A stretch of 64,000 nt of DNA from Antilocapra americana (taxonomy: Eukaryota; Chordata; Mammalia; Artiodactyla; Antilocapridae), in NCBI GenBank assembly GCA_007570785.1, contig ML664173.1, forward strand, positions 13,301,933-13,365,932. Reading direction: 5' to 3'. The position numbers and the translations under genes were made by a program. Numbering within the stretch: position 1 is the stretch's first letter; the number at the start of each line of letters is the position of its first letter. The notes beneath the pieces are model-generated. The model saw only the letters and a list, made by a program, of their open reading frames with translations, was not told the origin of the DNA and searched no databases. This document shows, piece after piece, positions 22,870 to 34,750 of the stretch.

Positions 22870-23222
22870 GGTTGTGTCCCCCATCCCCCTAAATCCATAT
22901 GTTGAAGCCCTAAACCTCATTGTAGCTGTACTTGGAGAAACGTCCTTTATGGAGGTGATTACGGTTAAATATGGTCACCAGGGCTGGTCCTTCTAAGGAG
23001 ACACACCAGAGAGCTCTGTCTGTCTTTCCTTTCCCTCTTTATCTGCCCCCTCATACACCGCACAGTGAGATGGTAGCTGCCTAGAGAAGGGGCCTCAGAA
23101 TGAACCCTACCCTGCTGGTACCTTGATCTTGGACTTCCTAGCCTCTAGAACTCTGAGGAATAAAGTTCTGTTGTGTGAACCACCCAGTCCACAGTATTCT
23201 GTTAGAGCCTCTTGAACAGATG
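22870..23222 (+). repeat. MaLR (MST/MLT1-type) LTR
   Basis: AATCCATATGTTGAAGCCCT, then GAGACACACCAGAGAGCTCT, GGTACCTTGATCTTGGACTT and AATAAAGTTCTGTTGTGTGA, follow the order of MaLR LTRs, including their internal poly(A) signal. Confidence 0.78.
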
Positions 23223-23460
23223 AAGACACCCTTGCAGCAGAATTTCTGAGCTTCTCACTGTCTCCCTTCAGGCTTCTCAGCTCTGCTACACCAGTTGCCT
23301 GCGCTGAACTCACTTTGTCTCGAGGACTCACGGTGGTTTCCTTTCTCCTGCCCAGACCCTGAATGACTCACTCCCATCCTGCTCAAAGTTGCATGGACTC
23401 AGACACATCCAACACCCTTCACTGACAACACGGTCTGTGCTGCCTAAGAAAGATGTTATT

Positions 23461-23642
23461 GGGGCTTCCCTGGTGGCTCAGTGGTAAAGCATCTGCGCTC
23501 CGCAACAAGAGAGGAGGCCACCACAGTGAGCGGCCACACACCACGACTCGAGAGTAGCCCCCTGCTCACCACAGCTAGAGAAAAGCCTGCACAAAGCAAC
23601 GAAGACTCAGGACAGCCAAAAGGAAATTTAAAAAAAAATTTT
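23461..23642 (+). repeat. Bov-tA/ART2A-type SINE
   Basis: The head GGGGCTTCCCTGGTGGCTCA leads to CTGCTCACCACAGCTAGAGA and an A-rich tail (AATTTAAAAAAAAATTTT). Confidence 0.88.
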
Positions 23643-23667
23643 AAAGACATTATCCAATTGGACTGAC

Positions 23668-23880
23668 CTGAGTTTGAATCCTGACCCCACCCACTTCCTG
23701 GTTTAGTCACCAGAGTGTCACCTTAGTCTCACTAAGGCTCGGTTTCCTCGTCTACAAAACGGTGATAAAAATACACAGCTGAAGTCTAGCTCATGGAGGA
23801 TATAACGCCTTGAAAGGGGCCTGAGCGTAGGGCCTGACACGCAGGACGTGTTCAGTAAGTGTTAGCTAATATAGCAGGAG
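23668..23880 (+). repeat. MIR SINE
   Basis: Matching blocks are GAGTTTGAATCCTGACCCC, CGGTTTCCTCGTCTACAAAA, GGGCCTGACACGCAGGACGT and CAGTAAGTGTTAGC. They make a nearly complete MIR. Confidence 0.8.
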
Positions 23881-24292
23881 GAGGGACAGGGCTTGGTGAG
23901 AAGCTGATGTCACCGGGCATAATTGCCAGAATCTTCTTGTAATTTGTGATGTGTAGTCAGTATCCTAATAGCATGGGGAGCCTCTTGTGCAGGATCCTAG
24001 GAACTTGTTTATAATCTCTTATTTATAATCAGGGTCCAGAACGCATTGTGGGAGTCCCAGGAGGTCTGGTTGGTCCTGTAGAGCGCCTTGCATCAACCCT
24101 GTCTTTTTTCTTGCCCTGCCTACAGCCGGCCCTGAACTTGCCCTAAGTTTCTGGGCCTTTAACCAAAGAACCACAGTATATGCAGTCCTCTTTCCCTTCA
24201 CCTCCCACTCCCTCACATACCCCAGTCAGACCCCAGAATCTGAGGCTTTCTAGGTCATCAAAAAACCTAAGGAACTGCTGAGAATTCCCAAC

Positions 24293-24645
24293 CTGGAGTC
24301 AGCAAGCTTTTTCTGTAAAGAGACAGATAGTAAATATTCCAGGGTTTGTTTGCAGACCACTTACAGTTTATGTGCTAACTACTCTGTTCCACCCTATTAG
24401 TGTGAAAGCAGCTGTAAGTGAATGGGCATGGCTGTGTACCCACCAAACTATGTTTATAGAGACTGGCAGTTGAATTTTATATAATTTTTTCCTGTCAAAA
24501 AATATGGTTTTCTTTTGATAACTATTAAAGAAGTTATCTTTTTTAAACTACCTAAAATATAAAAATATTCTCAGCTCTCAAGCTGTACAAAAAACAGATA
24601 GCTGGCAGAATTTGGCCTGCAGGCCATAGCTTTCTGATGGCTTTT
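24293..24645 (+). repeat. MER5A-like hAT-Charlie element, second copy
   Basis: GTCAGCAAGCTTTTTCTGTA, then AGACAGATAGTAAATATTCC, GAATGGGCATGGCTGTGT and AATTTGGCCTGCAGGCCATA, follow the MER5A order. It is in the opposite orientation to the copy at 4676-4978. Confidence 0.8.
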
Positions 24646-24669
24646 ACTCAAATTCCTCTGCCTTTTTAG

Positions 24670-24740
24670 TTGTGGCCCTCTTTGTTTCCTTCTTTGCTGT
24701 GTGACACTGGGTAAGTCACCTAGCCTCTCTGAGCCACAGT
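24670..24740 (+). repeat. MIR fragment
   Basis: GTGTGACACTGGGTAAGTCA followed by TAGCCTCTCTGAGCCACAG is a short MIR core piece. Confidence 0.6.
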
Positions 24741-24744
24741 GGTT

Positions 24745-24890
24745 TGTTTTTTTTTTACACTAAATTTATTTTTCAGTTTTATGAGATATAACTGGCATAC
24801 AGTACTGTATAAGTTTAAGGTGTACAGCAGAATGATTTGACTTAACATATATCGTGAAATGATTACAATAATTTTAGTTCACACCCATCT
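24745..24890 (-). repeat. Old L1 3' fragment
   Basis: ATGAGATATAACTGGCATAC and GTACAGCAGAATGATTTGAC are the reverse of mammalian L1 3'UTR sequence. The copy is diverged. Confidence 0.6.
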
Positions 24891-25224
24891 GGGCTTCAGT
24901 TCTTTATCGTAACTCCAGAGTAGCTGAATGTTTATTAAAACCAGTAGATGCATGTTTATTAAAACCAGTTCTTCACTGAGGATGGGGCAGGAGAGCAGCT
25001 GTTTTCAACCTTTTTGTTTGTTTGTTTAGGCATCCAGGTAAAAAAAAATCTCATTCCAACAGAAAGTTCCCCTGGAATTAATCTGGGAAATTACTAAATG
25101 ATCCAGTGGTTCCAAATCTTTTTCCTACCTCCTCATTCTTTACCCGCACAAAACAAATCCAGATTTCAAAGAGTAAAGTGGATTTGGCGTAAAAGTTTAC
25201 TTTCCTCCCTTGAGTACTCCCTTA

Positions 25225-25322
25225 TGTTGGTGCATCATGGACGGAGGAGCCTGGCTGTCTGCAGACCATGGCTTCGCACAGTCCGGACACGACCGACAGA
25301 AGCGACTTAGCACGCACACATG
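25225..25322 (+). repeat. Bov-tA SINE tail fragment
   Basis: ATCATGGACGGAGGAGCCTG through GAAGCGACTTAGCACGCACA is the SINE 3' half only. Confidence 0.82.
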
Positions 25323-25454
25323 TTTGCTTATGACCTGTTTACGAATTTGTTCTAGGCAGAGTTCCATACACTCATTAAAGAAATACGTGTGAATGACCCC
25401 GTTTGTGCAGAGCACGCACTGGATGTTCTGACTTCTCAGGGAGGAGGTCAGCGA

Positions 25455-25965
25455 TGAACAAGGGGTGGGGAGCGGGGGAGGGGGGCTGAGTGCGGTGGGG
25501 ACGGACCTCGTAGGAATGTGGAGAGACAGGGAGGGCCAGTTAGTCACCCCGGCTTCTGGGTTCCCGAACTGTCCCCACTGTCACTCCAAACCCCCTGCTA
25601 TCTTGCCTCCCCGACTTCCTTCCGGTGCTTTTGCCAAACACGGGCTTCGGTCTCCCCGGCCAGCGCATCCCTTCCGCCGCTGGTCCTCTCCCAGCGCGCA
25701 GGGGGAGAGGGCGAAGAGCCCGGGCATCACCCCCTTCTCCCCCGCGCGCCCCCTCCCTCGCCCTCCTTCTCGGAAATGCCCCCTGCCCTACTCGCAGCCG
25801 CAGCCCCCACCGCTGCCCTTCATCGGTTCAGGACACGTGGGAGCCCAGCGACCCTCGGGCCTCCCCGCAGTGTTCCGACCTCCGTAGGGAAACCGAAATC
25901 AAGGCTGACCCCAGTCTGTCTCTGTGACCTCTTCTGCAGAGAGACGCGGCGGCCTGCCACTGCCA
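25455..25965. other. CpG-rich patch in the intergenic region
   Basis: Numerous CpGs cluster here (for example CCCGCGCGCCCCC, CCCAGCGCGCAGG and TTCCGCCGCTGG), in contrast to CpG-poor flanks. Overlapping open frames on plus (140, 182 and 100 codons) are in different registers and unrecognisable, as expected for GC-rich DNA. It may be a small CpG island of an unannotated non-coding transcript or enhancer, but the sequence alone does not show this. Confidence 0.5.
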
Positions 25966-28694
25966 GGGAACGCAGGCAAACTCACGGTGCCTGTGGGCCA
26001 TCAGCCGAGAATAACCTCCAGCCCCGGCTTTCACTTTTGTGCGGTGGGGCAGGGCTAGGGGGTTAGAAAAGACGTCTCACTCTACCCTCTTGGTTTTCTC
26101 AGGGATAGCTCTGGCTCTTCTCCAGGGCCAGTCCTTTCTGCCCTTCTTATTTCTTTACTCACCTCTCTTCCCCACTCCTGATTGACGAAAAGTCCTAACA
26201 AGACCGAATTTTGACTTCTCTTCTGAGGAATGTTTCAGCAACCCCCTGGGATACCTGCTCTTGGAATCTGTTCATCTCTCTCAGGCTGAGTGGTTCCTTT
26301 GCACCCACTCCCTGACAGCCTTAACCTGATTTTTAATCTCCCTTCCCCTCTTCCTGACCCAGTAGGATAGACACTTTGAGGTAGCTTTTAGCCCATGCCC
26401 GCCCTTTCTCTGAGAATATCACACACAGAGAGAGAATTCGATTTTCTGGGTGCATCCTCCGCAGCCATGTTTGAGTTTAAGCACTTAAACTGGATCTTTA
26501 CCTCCATGGTGTTAACTGGACTAGAAAGTACTCGACAACTGGGTCAAGCCTGTTCTTTCTTCCAGACTTTGGAATTGAGCTGGAGATGCTACTTGCAACC
26601 TGAGCTGATCTCTTAGATGCAGGAGATGCAGACACAGAGGGCTTTGCCACCTGAATGTCAAATCAGTGAAAACTCACAGATTCTCAGAGAGAAAGAGAGA
26701 TGAGGCTGGATGAGTAACTCCCTAAGGATGCGACAGCTTTCTTCTTCCTGCTTCCTGACTTTGGAGAGCAGCTGCCCTTGGCTTCCTTGAGACTCACAAT
26801 AAATGTGGTATGTGAGTCTGCGTGAGATAAGATGTATTGACTGCAAGTGGCTTCCATGATGAAGAATCTGCCCAGCATCTTCGGTGAAGATAAGGGTGTT
26901 ATTTAGTTGTGGCGCAAGGAGGCCCCCCCAAAGCAACTTTAAAGGAAGTTATTTAGTATAAGAATATGTAGCATTGTCAAGAGAGCATAGAGTGATGCTC
27001 TTTATATACAAGCGTAAAAGAAATGGCTGCCTCATCGTAAACAAATTCTGTTTAAATATGTAAACATCATTGCTCTATAGACTACATAAGCCACACTGCC
27101 TAGAGATGAATGACTCTTCTAATTTGTGTCATTTTTTTCTTTAACTATTTTTTAAATTGAGGTATGATTTACATAAAGTACAATTCAATTTATGTCATTT
27201 AAAATCAACACTACATAGCATTCAGAGCTGGTATGGTCATCTATTATTCGTCACAATTAATGCTCTCTTAAAAACTAAATTCTGTCTGTAGAGATGGTAT
27301 TTCTATTTTTCTTATACAACTACAAACATTTATTAATTGCTTTGAGATGACAATTTGATAAATATGATACTCATTTTAATCAAACATAAATGTGGGATAA
27401 ATTTTGGAGGTTAGATTTGATGAAGAGAGAGCATCTAGAACCTGTATGTCTTATAACATTGTTTAAAAGTTATGAGAGTCTCCTAAGCGTTCCTACCTTT
27501 TGCTTCTTATCATGATATTTAACATGAGCAGTATAAGGGACATCTGTTGCTTATGCATGCCCAATACCGCTTTTTCTGCAAAGAGCACCCATCTCTTCCA
27601 TTTGGAAATCTATTGGTCTCTCATTCTTAGATTCTGTGCCTCAGAATTGAAGGAGTGGGTGGGCACAAGTTTCATGCCTGACCAATCAACTCACCATTTG
27701 CCTGAGACATGTGACCTGAGCTGGGCCAGTGGGAGCTTCCTAGGAATCTTACTGAGACCCCAGAAAAGAGGCATTCTCTCTCAGTTGAGATTTTAAAGCC
27801 GGTGGAAGGCAAGCTTGCAAGCCAGCCAGCCATGTGCCATCTTTGCCATCACATGGTGGCCCCCTATCCAGGAGTGAAGCCAACTCAGAGGGACGCTAAA
27901 CCAGAGATGGAGACAGATTCTTGACCACAACAGATCCAATTGGATCTACTCTACCTCTTGTCTTTTTGGTTATATGAGCCAAATCTCCTCTATGCTTAAT
28001 CGAACCTGAACTCAGTTTCAAAACTCGCAAAGCAGAATCTTGAGTAATACCACCACCATCATCATAATTATCTGCAGCACCACCCCGCCTCCTTCCTGGA
28101 GCCAGAGCAGAAGTCCACGTCCTGAAGCAGAGCCTCAGATGATCATAATAATCAGCCGACCAAGTGCCCTTGGGAAGTGCAGGGGGGCAATGCAGGTGTG
28201 GTGGCTGAGCAGGACAGAGGAGACACCAGGCAGGGAAGTGCTTCTAGAGCAGAGGAAACACAAGGCAGGGTTCCGCCGCTGAGAGACAGGCTCCAGCTGC
28301 CTGCTCCTTTAAATCTCACGTCTCATTTCCGAGTTCTGACTGCAAATGTCGTGTAGTGTGGGTGCTCAGTTGGTTTGACTCTATATGACCCCACATACAT
28401 TTTTTGGTTGTTTGTTTGCCACCACCCCCGTGGGCCACTGTGACCCAAACTCAGCCAGTACTCTCTCCCATGACTGACTCAGGTAATTGATTCAAGGATG
28501 GAAGAGCTCATTAGAGCTCCTTTATTTCAGAGGTGGTGCACTCACCAGCTTCTGTCACAAAGCCTTGCTAAGGCCCTTGCTGCCTAGCCCTCTGGCTCTC
28601 CTCTGGCTCCTGAGTTTTCCCAAGCCTGGCCCCCCAGTCTTCAGCCAGGTCTCTAAGCTGCAGATAACCTTCCAATGAATTTCTACCTGTGCGA
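25966..28694. other. Intergenic, mostly unassigned
   Basis: No gene is recognised. A short L1-like minus-strand fragment lies at about 27140-27250 (ATTGAGGTATGATTTACATA). The 27500-28000 stretch resembles an old dispersed repeat (GACCTGAGCTGGGCCAGTGG) whose family I cannot name. Confidence 0.4.
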
Positions 28695-29315
28695 GTCAGT
28701 TCAGTTCCATTCAGGTCAGTCTCTCAGTTGTGTCCAACTCTTTGAGACCCCATGAACTGCAGCACGCCAGGCCTCCTTGTCCATTACCAACTCCCAGAGC
28801 CTACTAAAACTCACGTCCACTGAGTCGGTGATGCCATCCAACCATCTCATCCTCTGTCATCCCCTTCTTCTTCTGCCTTCAGTCATTCCCAGTATCAAGG
28901 TCTTTTCAGATGAGTCAGTTCTTTGCGTCAGGTGGCCTAAGTATTGTAGTTCCAGCTTCAGCATGTCCTTCCAATGAAAATTCAGGACTGATTTCTTTTA
29001 GGATGGACTGGTTCGATCTCCTTGCAGTTCAAGGGACTCTCAAGAGTCTCCTCCAACACCACAGTTCAAAAGCATCAATTCTCCGGCAATCAGCTTTCTT
29101 TCTAGTTCAACTCTCAATCCACAAATGACTACTGGAAAAACCATAACTTTGACTAGACCTTTATTGTCAAAGTAATGTCTCTGCTTTTTAACACGCTGTC
29201 TAGGCTGGTCATAACTTTTCTTCCAGGGAGCAAGCATCTTTTAATTTCATGGCTGCAGTCACCATCTGCAGTGATTTTGGAGCCCCCCAAAATAAAGTCT
29301 CTCACTGTTTCCACA
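28695..29315 (-). repeat. BovB LINE 3' portion
   Basis: The minus strand ends with the BovB 3' tail at 28695. The upstream part carries the coding blocks for SNQSILKEI and MVFPVV, in decayed form. It is truncated near the MASGPI region. Confidence 0.9.
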
Positions 29316-29860
29316 GTGCAAGTCAGGCAGCATTAATTTGTGTTGCATGCAAATGAGACACCTCTTTCACAGTGTAGGCCAGCTGCTCCTCCAATGATAT
29401 AGCCTAGTTTCTCTTACTTTATTTGTTTTCCTAGGCTGCAGTCCTGCATGGCCCTTTTTAATGTGCTTTACTGGAAGCCTCCTCCAAACAATTGTTATTT
29501 GTCCTTTTTATTCGCATTCCTTGTAGTGGATAATGATAGGGTTGTTCTTTCTCTGCAGTGAATCCTCCTTCTCTGTAACTGATTCCTTACCTCCAACAGC
29601 TTGAACCTGGGGTTTGGTCATCATAGATTGCTCAAGCATTAGATATCTTAAGCTGGGCCAGTCAGAGTTCTGTCTCCTAGGAGTTTATAAACATGACCTA
29701 GGGAATGTGAAAGTTGTAGGTGACTACAATTAAGCCTCAGAAGTGAGGTTCTAGGGGAAAGGTCTATACTTTTCTGTTGCTGAGGTTCGGGATTTTTTTT
29801 CTGGGTCCCAACATTTACCTATCTTGAGGAGAGATCTAATAAATATATACTTCTTGATTG
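29316..29860. other. Intergenic, nothing firmly recognised
   Basis: This AT-rich spacer lies between two BovB copies. CTGGGCCAGTCAGAGTTCTG hints at an old dispersed repeat, unassigned. Confidence 0.4.
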
Positions 29861-31704
29861 TTGTTGTTCAGTTGCTCAGTGGTGTCGACTATTTCTGATC
29901 CCATGGACTGCAGCATGCCAGGCCTCCCTGGCTTCACTTTCCCAGAGCTTGCTCAAACTCATGTCCATTGAGTCGGTGATGCTGTCCAATCTTCTTGTCC
30001 TCTGTTGTCCCCTTCTCTTCCTGCCTTCAATCTTTCCCAGCATCAGGGTCTTTTCTAATGAGTTGGCTCTTCACATCAGGTGGCCAAAGTATTGGAGCTC
30101 AGCTTCAGCATCAGTCCTTCTAATGAATATTCAGGATTGAATTCCTTTAGGATTGACTGGTTTGATGTCCTTGCAGTCCAGGCAACTCTCAAGAACCTTC
30201 TCCAACACCACAGTTCAAAAGCATCAGTTCTTTGGCCTTCTTTATGCTCCAACTCTCACATCCATATATGACTACTGGAAAAAATGATACCTTTGACAAT
30301 ATGGACCTTTGTTGGTAATGTCTCTGCTTTTTAATACACTGTCAAGGTTTGTTATAGCAAAGGAGCAAGCGTCTTTATTTCATGGTTTCAGTCACCATCT
30401 GCAGTGATTTTGGAGCCCAACAAAATCAAATCTGCCACTGTTTCCTTTGTTTCCCCATCTATTTCCCATGAAATGACGGGACCGGATGCCATGATCTAGT
30501 TTTTTGAATGCTGAGTTTTGAGCCAGGTTTTTCACTCTCCTCTTTCATCAAGAGGCTCTTTAGTTCCTCTTTGCTTTCTGCCATAAGGGTGGTGTCATCT
30601 GCATATCTGAGGTTATTGATATTTCTCCCGGCAATCTTGATTCCAGCTTGTCCTTCATCCAGCCCAGCATTTCGCATGACGTACTCTGCATATAAGTTAA
30701 ATAAGCAGGGTGATAATATACAGCCCTGACATACTCCTTTCCCAATTTGGAACCAGTCTATTGTTCCATGTCTGGTTCTAACTATTGCTTCTTGACCTGC
30801 ATACAGATTTCTCAGAAGGCAGGTAAGGTGGTCTGCTATTCCATCTCTTGAAGAATTTTCCACAGTTTGTTGTGATACAGTGAAAGGCTTTAGCGTGATC
30901 GATGAAGCAAAAGTAGATGTTTTACTGAAATTCTCTTGCTTTTTATATGATCTAATGGATGTTGGCAATTTGATCTCTGGTTCCTCTGTCTTTTCTAAAC
31001 CCTGCTTGAACATCTGGAAGTTCAAGTGTGGAGAATTTTGAGCATTACTTCGCTAGCATGTGAAATGAGTGCAATTATGTGGTAGTTTGAATATTCTTTG
31101 GCATTGTCTTTCTTTGGGATTTGAATGAAAACTGACCTTTTCCAGTCCTGTGGCCATTGCTGAGTTTTCCAAATTTGCTGGCATATTGAGCATTGTTGTT
31201 CAGTTGCTCAGTGGTGTCGACTATTTCTGATCCCATGGACTGCAGCATGCCAGGCCTCCCTGGCTTCACTTTCCCAGAGCTTGCTCAAACTCATGTCCAT
31301 TGAGTCGGTGATGCTGTCCAATCTTCTTGTCCTCTGTTGTCCCCTTCTCTTCCTGCCTTCAATCTTTCCCAGCATCCAGGGCCTTTTCTAATGAGTTGGC
31401 TCTTCACATCAGGTGGCCAAAGTGCAGCATTGTCATAGCATCATATTTTAGGATTTGAAATAGCTCAGCTGGAATTCCATCACCTCCACTGGCTTTGTTC
31501 GTGGTGATGCTTCTTAAGACCCACTTGACTTCACACTCCAGCATGTCTGACTCTAGGTGAGTGATCATACCATCGTGGTTATCTGGGTCATTAAGATCTC
31601 TTTTGTATAGTTCTTCTGTGTATTCTTGCCACCTCTTCTTAATGTCTTCTGCTTCTGTTAGGTCCCTACCTTCTTGATTAAGTTTTCTAATATTGGCTTT
31701 GCTG
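29861..31704 (-). repeat. BovB LINE with RT region and an internal duplication
   Basis: On the minus strand this is the longest BovB copy in the window. From the right it has upstream coding sequence (KANIRKLNQEGRDLTEAEDI, then SITTNKASGGDGIPAELFQI), the RT core with the YADD motif (NINNLRYADDTTLMAESK) and the 3' tail at 29861. Stops and shifts show it is inactive. A ~230-base copy of its own tail interrupts it at 31193-31423, and a SINE terminates it at 31705. Confidence 0.93.
31193..31423 (-). repeat. Near-identical copy of 29861-30090 inserted in the same BovB
   Basis: By eye this segment matches 29861-30090 with one substitution and one inserted base. It shares private variants not typical of BovB, such as GTCGACTATTTCTGATCC. 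It lies between BovB blocks that should be contiguous (GCTGGCATATTGAG on one side, GCAGCATTGTCATAGCATCA on the other). Confidence 0.9.
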
Positions 31705-31937
31705 TTGTTTAGTTGCCCAGTTGTGTCGTTTCTTTTGCCACCCCATGGACTGTAGCTCACCAGGCTCCTCTGTACATGAGATTTCCTAGGCAAAAATACT
31801 GGAGTGAGTTGCCATTTCCTTCTCCAGGGGATCTTCCTGACTGAGGTATTGGACCCAGCGATCAAACCCACATCCCCTGCCCATGTCTTCTGCATTGCAG
31901 GTAAATTCTTTACCGCTGAGCCACCGGGGAGGGCCCT
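31705..31937 (-). repeat. Bov-tA SINE
   Basis: The minus-strand head is TGGCTCAGCGGTAAAGAATT, with box B GGTTTGATCGCTGGGTCC-like. The body and tail are complete and inserted at the end of the BovB copy. Confidence 0.88.
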
Positions 31938-33009
31938 TTATCTGCAGTCAAAACCACCTTAATTCATAGTCTCCATGTGATATAAGGCTCCTTGGAGGTA
32001 GGACCAGGTTTTCATATTTATCCATTTATTCATTGATAAAACATTTATTGAACACTCAACTATGTTTCAGGCACTGTGGTAGGTGCTTAGCACACAAAGA
32101 TAAATTAGACAAATACCTGAATTCAAGGAGCCTGCTCTGTCTAGTTTGGGTGTAAATGTCTTCAGTCAATCATTCATTCACTTAACAAATAGTTCATTTA
32201 TTCTAATGAACTAATCATCACCAGCACTTATTTACATGACAGGCCCGAGTACTAAATACTTTTACTTTTTTATTTATATTATACTCCAAAATATGTTGTT
32301 AAAATCCAAATTAATGAAATATCTAAAAAATTTTGGAAGATAATTTTAATGGAAATGTATTTAAAATTTTTGAAAAATAGCCTATTACCTTGAACATCCA
32401 TCTACAGGGAAATGTTTTTCTAGGCTCTGGCTACATGACCACTGGTGAACTGGATCCAAGGTGAAAAACTAATTTAAAATTCAGCCAGTCTGTTCTGCTG
32501 GGGCAGTTTAATACATCACAGTGCCAGGACTAGTACTTCTAGTTCCCCAGTGCTGAATACAAGCATATAGATGAGTCATGATGCGTTGTGCCAAGGCAAT
32601 TTTCAGGTTTTTCTGATTCTCGGGAATATAGGCAAATACAGATTGAAAGCAAACACAGTAGCTTCAGAGTCAATGGAAGTGGATTTCCTGTTGTGCCTTT
32701 TGAGTTAGATTTAGTAATATTTATATTCAATAGTTTTGTGTGATCATCTTGACACCTTTAAACAAATGTATTTTCTTCTAGATTAAAAAAGAAACAAAGT
32801 CTAATGTAATGGGTTTTAGTTGGGCCATAAAGCAAGAAAACTGCAAAGAAGATTTAATCATCATATCCTAGTATAATATACATAAACTTTGACTGGTTTG
32901 CACACGCCTGGAAGTCAGCCTCAGGATAGTATCTTAAGAAAAGGACTAAGAGTCCAATAGCAACAGATTAATTTCAAATAAATAGCCTAGTAGTGCTAGA
33001 AATGAATGA
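31938..33009. other. Intergenic, partly an old dispersed repeat
   Basis: The 32020-32165 stretch (CATTTATTGAACACTCAACT, GGCACTGTGGTAGGTGCTTA, then TTCAAGGAGCCTGCTCTGTC) resembles a common old mammalian repeat of L2/MIR age. The remainder is AT-rich and unassigned. Confidence 0.45.
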
Positions 33010-33205
33010 AACTCGAACTAAATGCTCTTCTTATTTAATTCTCATAACTACTCTATGAGCAATGACCCAATTTGCAGATGAAGGAACTGAGTCACAGAGA
33101 AGTTGTGCAGCTTTGCCAAAGTCACAAAACTTCTAGGTGCTGGAGATGGGTCTCCAGTGCTGTCTGACTACAGGTCTCTTGCTTCTAATCATTGTGTAAC
33201 CTCCC
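33010..33205 (+). repeat. MIR SINE
   Basis: The blocks TCTCATAACTACTCTATGAG, GATGAAGGAACTGAGTCACA, AAAGTCACAAAACTTCTAGG and GACTACAGGTCTCTTGCTTC are in MIR order. Confidence 0.75.
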
Positions 33206-33555
33206 TATCAAAATAAAGAATCCCATAGCAATGTATCATATTTACAGAGGTGTATATAAAGTTCACAGGGAAGAAAGTGACTAATTTTGCGAGGAGGTTA
33301 GAGTTCAAGAAAGGTTTCACAGCAGAAGAGATCCGAGCAATTTTGGAGGATAAGAGTTGTAAGCCTGGTTGGTACCTTGCACAGAACTTTGCATATGAAC
33401 TCAATAAAGTGATGATAAGGCTGCTTAAGCCTCTGGAAGGAGTGGTTTTGCTGTTTGCATAGAGCCTGGGGGTGTTTCCTACTACCTTCTGAGACATGCT
33501 TTTTGTGATTTAGCAATGGCAGACAGGATCATTAACTCATTTGTGTGTTATTTCA
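33206..33555. other. Intergenic, nothing recognised
   Basis: Short frames on both strands at 33189-33516 have no recognisable homology. Confidence 0.45.
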
Positions 33556-33785
33556 TGCTTCCTTGGTGTCTCAATGCTGCAGAAGCTGCCAGCCAATACA
33601 GGAGACTCAGGAGATTCGGGGTTTGCTCCCTGGGTGGGGAAGATCCCCTGGAGAAAGAAGTGGCAATGCAATCCAGTATTCTTGCCTGGGGGAGCCTACA
33701 GACAGAGAGGCCTGGTGGGCTCCAGTCCACGGGGCTGCAAAGAGTGAGACATGACTTAGTGACTAAACAACAACAACAACAACAA
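33556..33785 (+). repeat. Bov-tA SINE with (CAA)n tail
   Basis: The head is GCTTCCTTGGTGTCTCAATG, the body GAAGATCCCCTGGAGAAAGA and the tail CATGACTTAGTGACTAAACA. It is followed by about six CAA units. Confidence 0.88.
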
Positions 33786-34213
33786 AATCATTTATGCTCA
33801 CAAAAACTTTGTGAAGTAAGTAGTATAGGTATTAGCTTTGTGAGATGGTGAAGAAACAAAGGCCGATGTTGCGTGACTTGGTAACGATGTGGCACACACG
33901 GTGACTAAGTGGCAGAACCAGACAAGGACCTGGTGTCTTATCCTCCGGAGGGAGGGACTGACTGGCAGGATTCCTTAATCTAGCCAGGTTCCTCAACCCT
34001 TACTCTCTTGTTCAAGGCTTTGCTGTTTCCAACCTCTATACCTGAGCTTCTGAAGGATCCCTCTTCTAGGAACACCTACTCCTTCCTCCTCATTTGCAGC
34101 TCTCCAAATTCTACTCATGTTTCAAGATCAAGCTCACTTGACTTCTCTGGTGGTCCAGTGGTTAGGAGTTCAGCTGCCAATGTGGGGGACACAGCTTTGA
34201 TCCCTGGTCTGGG

Positions 34214-34465
34214 AAGAAGCTCCCATACTCTAGCCACCTGATGCAGAGTCCACTCACTGGAAAAGACCCTTCTTCTGGGAAAGACTGAGGGCAGGAGGAG
34301 AAGAGGGTGACAGAGGATGTGATGGTTGGATGGCCTCACTGATTCAATGGACGTGAACTTGAGAAAACCTCAGGAGAGAGTGAAGGACAGGGAAGCCTAT
34401 CACACTGTAATCCATGGGGTTGCAAAGGGTTGGACAGGACTGAGCCAGTGAACAACAACAACTGG
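34214..34465 (+). repeat. BovB 3' tail nested in the ART2A SINE
   Basis: GAAAAGACCCTTCTTCTGGG through GGACAGGACTGAGCCAGTGA is a diverged BovB 3' end, with a CAA-rich end. Confidence 0.85.
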
Positions 34466-34555
34466 GGAGATTCCACATGCCTTGGGGCAACTGAGCCCGC
34501 AGGCTACAACTAATGAGCCTGCACGCCCTAGAGCCTGTGCTCTGGGCAGTGGAGG

Positions 34556-34750
34556 TGAACTGGAAGCCACTCAATCCTATCCAACTCTTTGGGACCCCGT
34601 GGACTTTACAGTCCATGGAATTTTCCAGGCCAGAATACTGGAGTGGGCAGCCTTTCCCTTCTCTAGGGGATCTTCCCAACCCAGGGATCGAACCCAGGTC
34701 TCCTGCATTGCAGGTGGATTCTTTACTAGCTGAGCCAAAAGGGAAGCCCA
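34556..34750 (-). repeat. Bov-tA SINE nested in the ART2A SINE
   Basis: The minus strand from GGCTTCCCTTTTGGCTCAGC to the tail is a complete copy, with box B GGTTCGATCCCTGGGTTGGG. Confidence 0.88.

Noticed and set aside
20040..23222. LTR-like sequences that might indicate a complete endogenous retroviral element
   Set aside because: The pieces are solo MaLR-type LTRs of different ages with no internal coding region between them.
29861..31937. Repeated units that might suggest a CRISPR-like or satellite array
   Set aside because: There are only two copies of a 230-base BovB tail with no spacer periodicity. This is a local duplication in a eukaryotic LINE.
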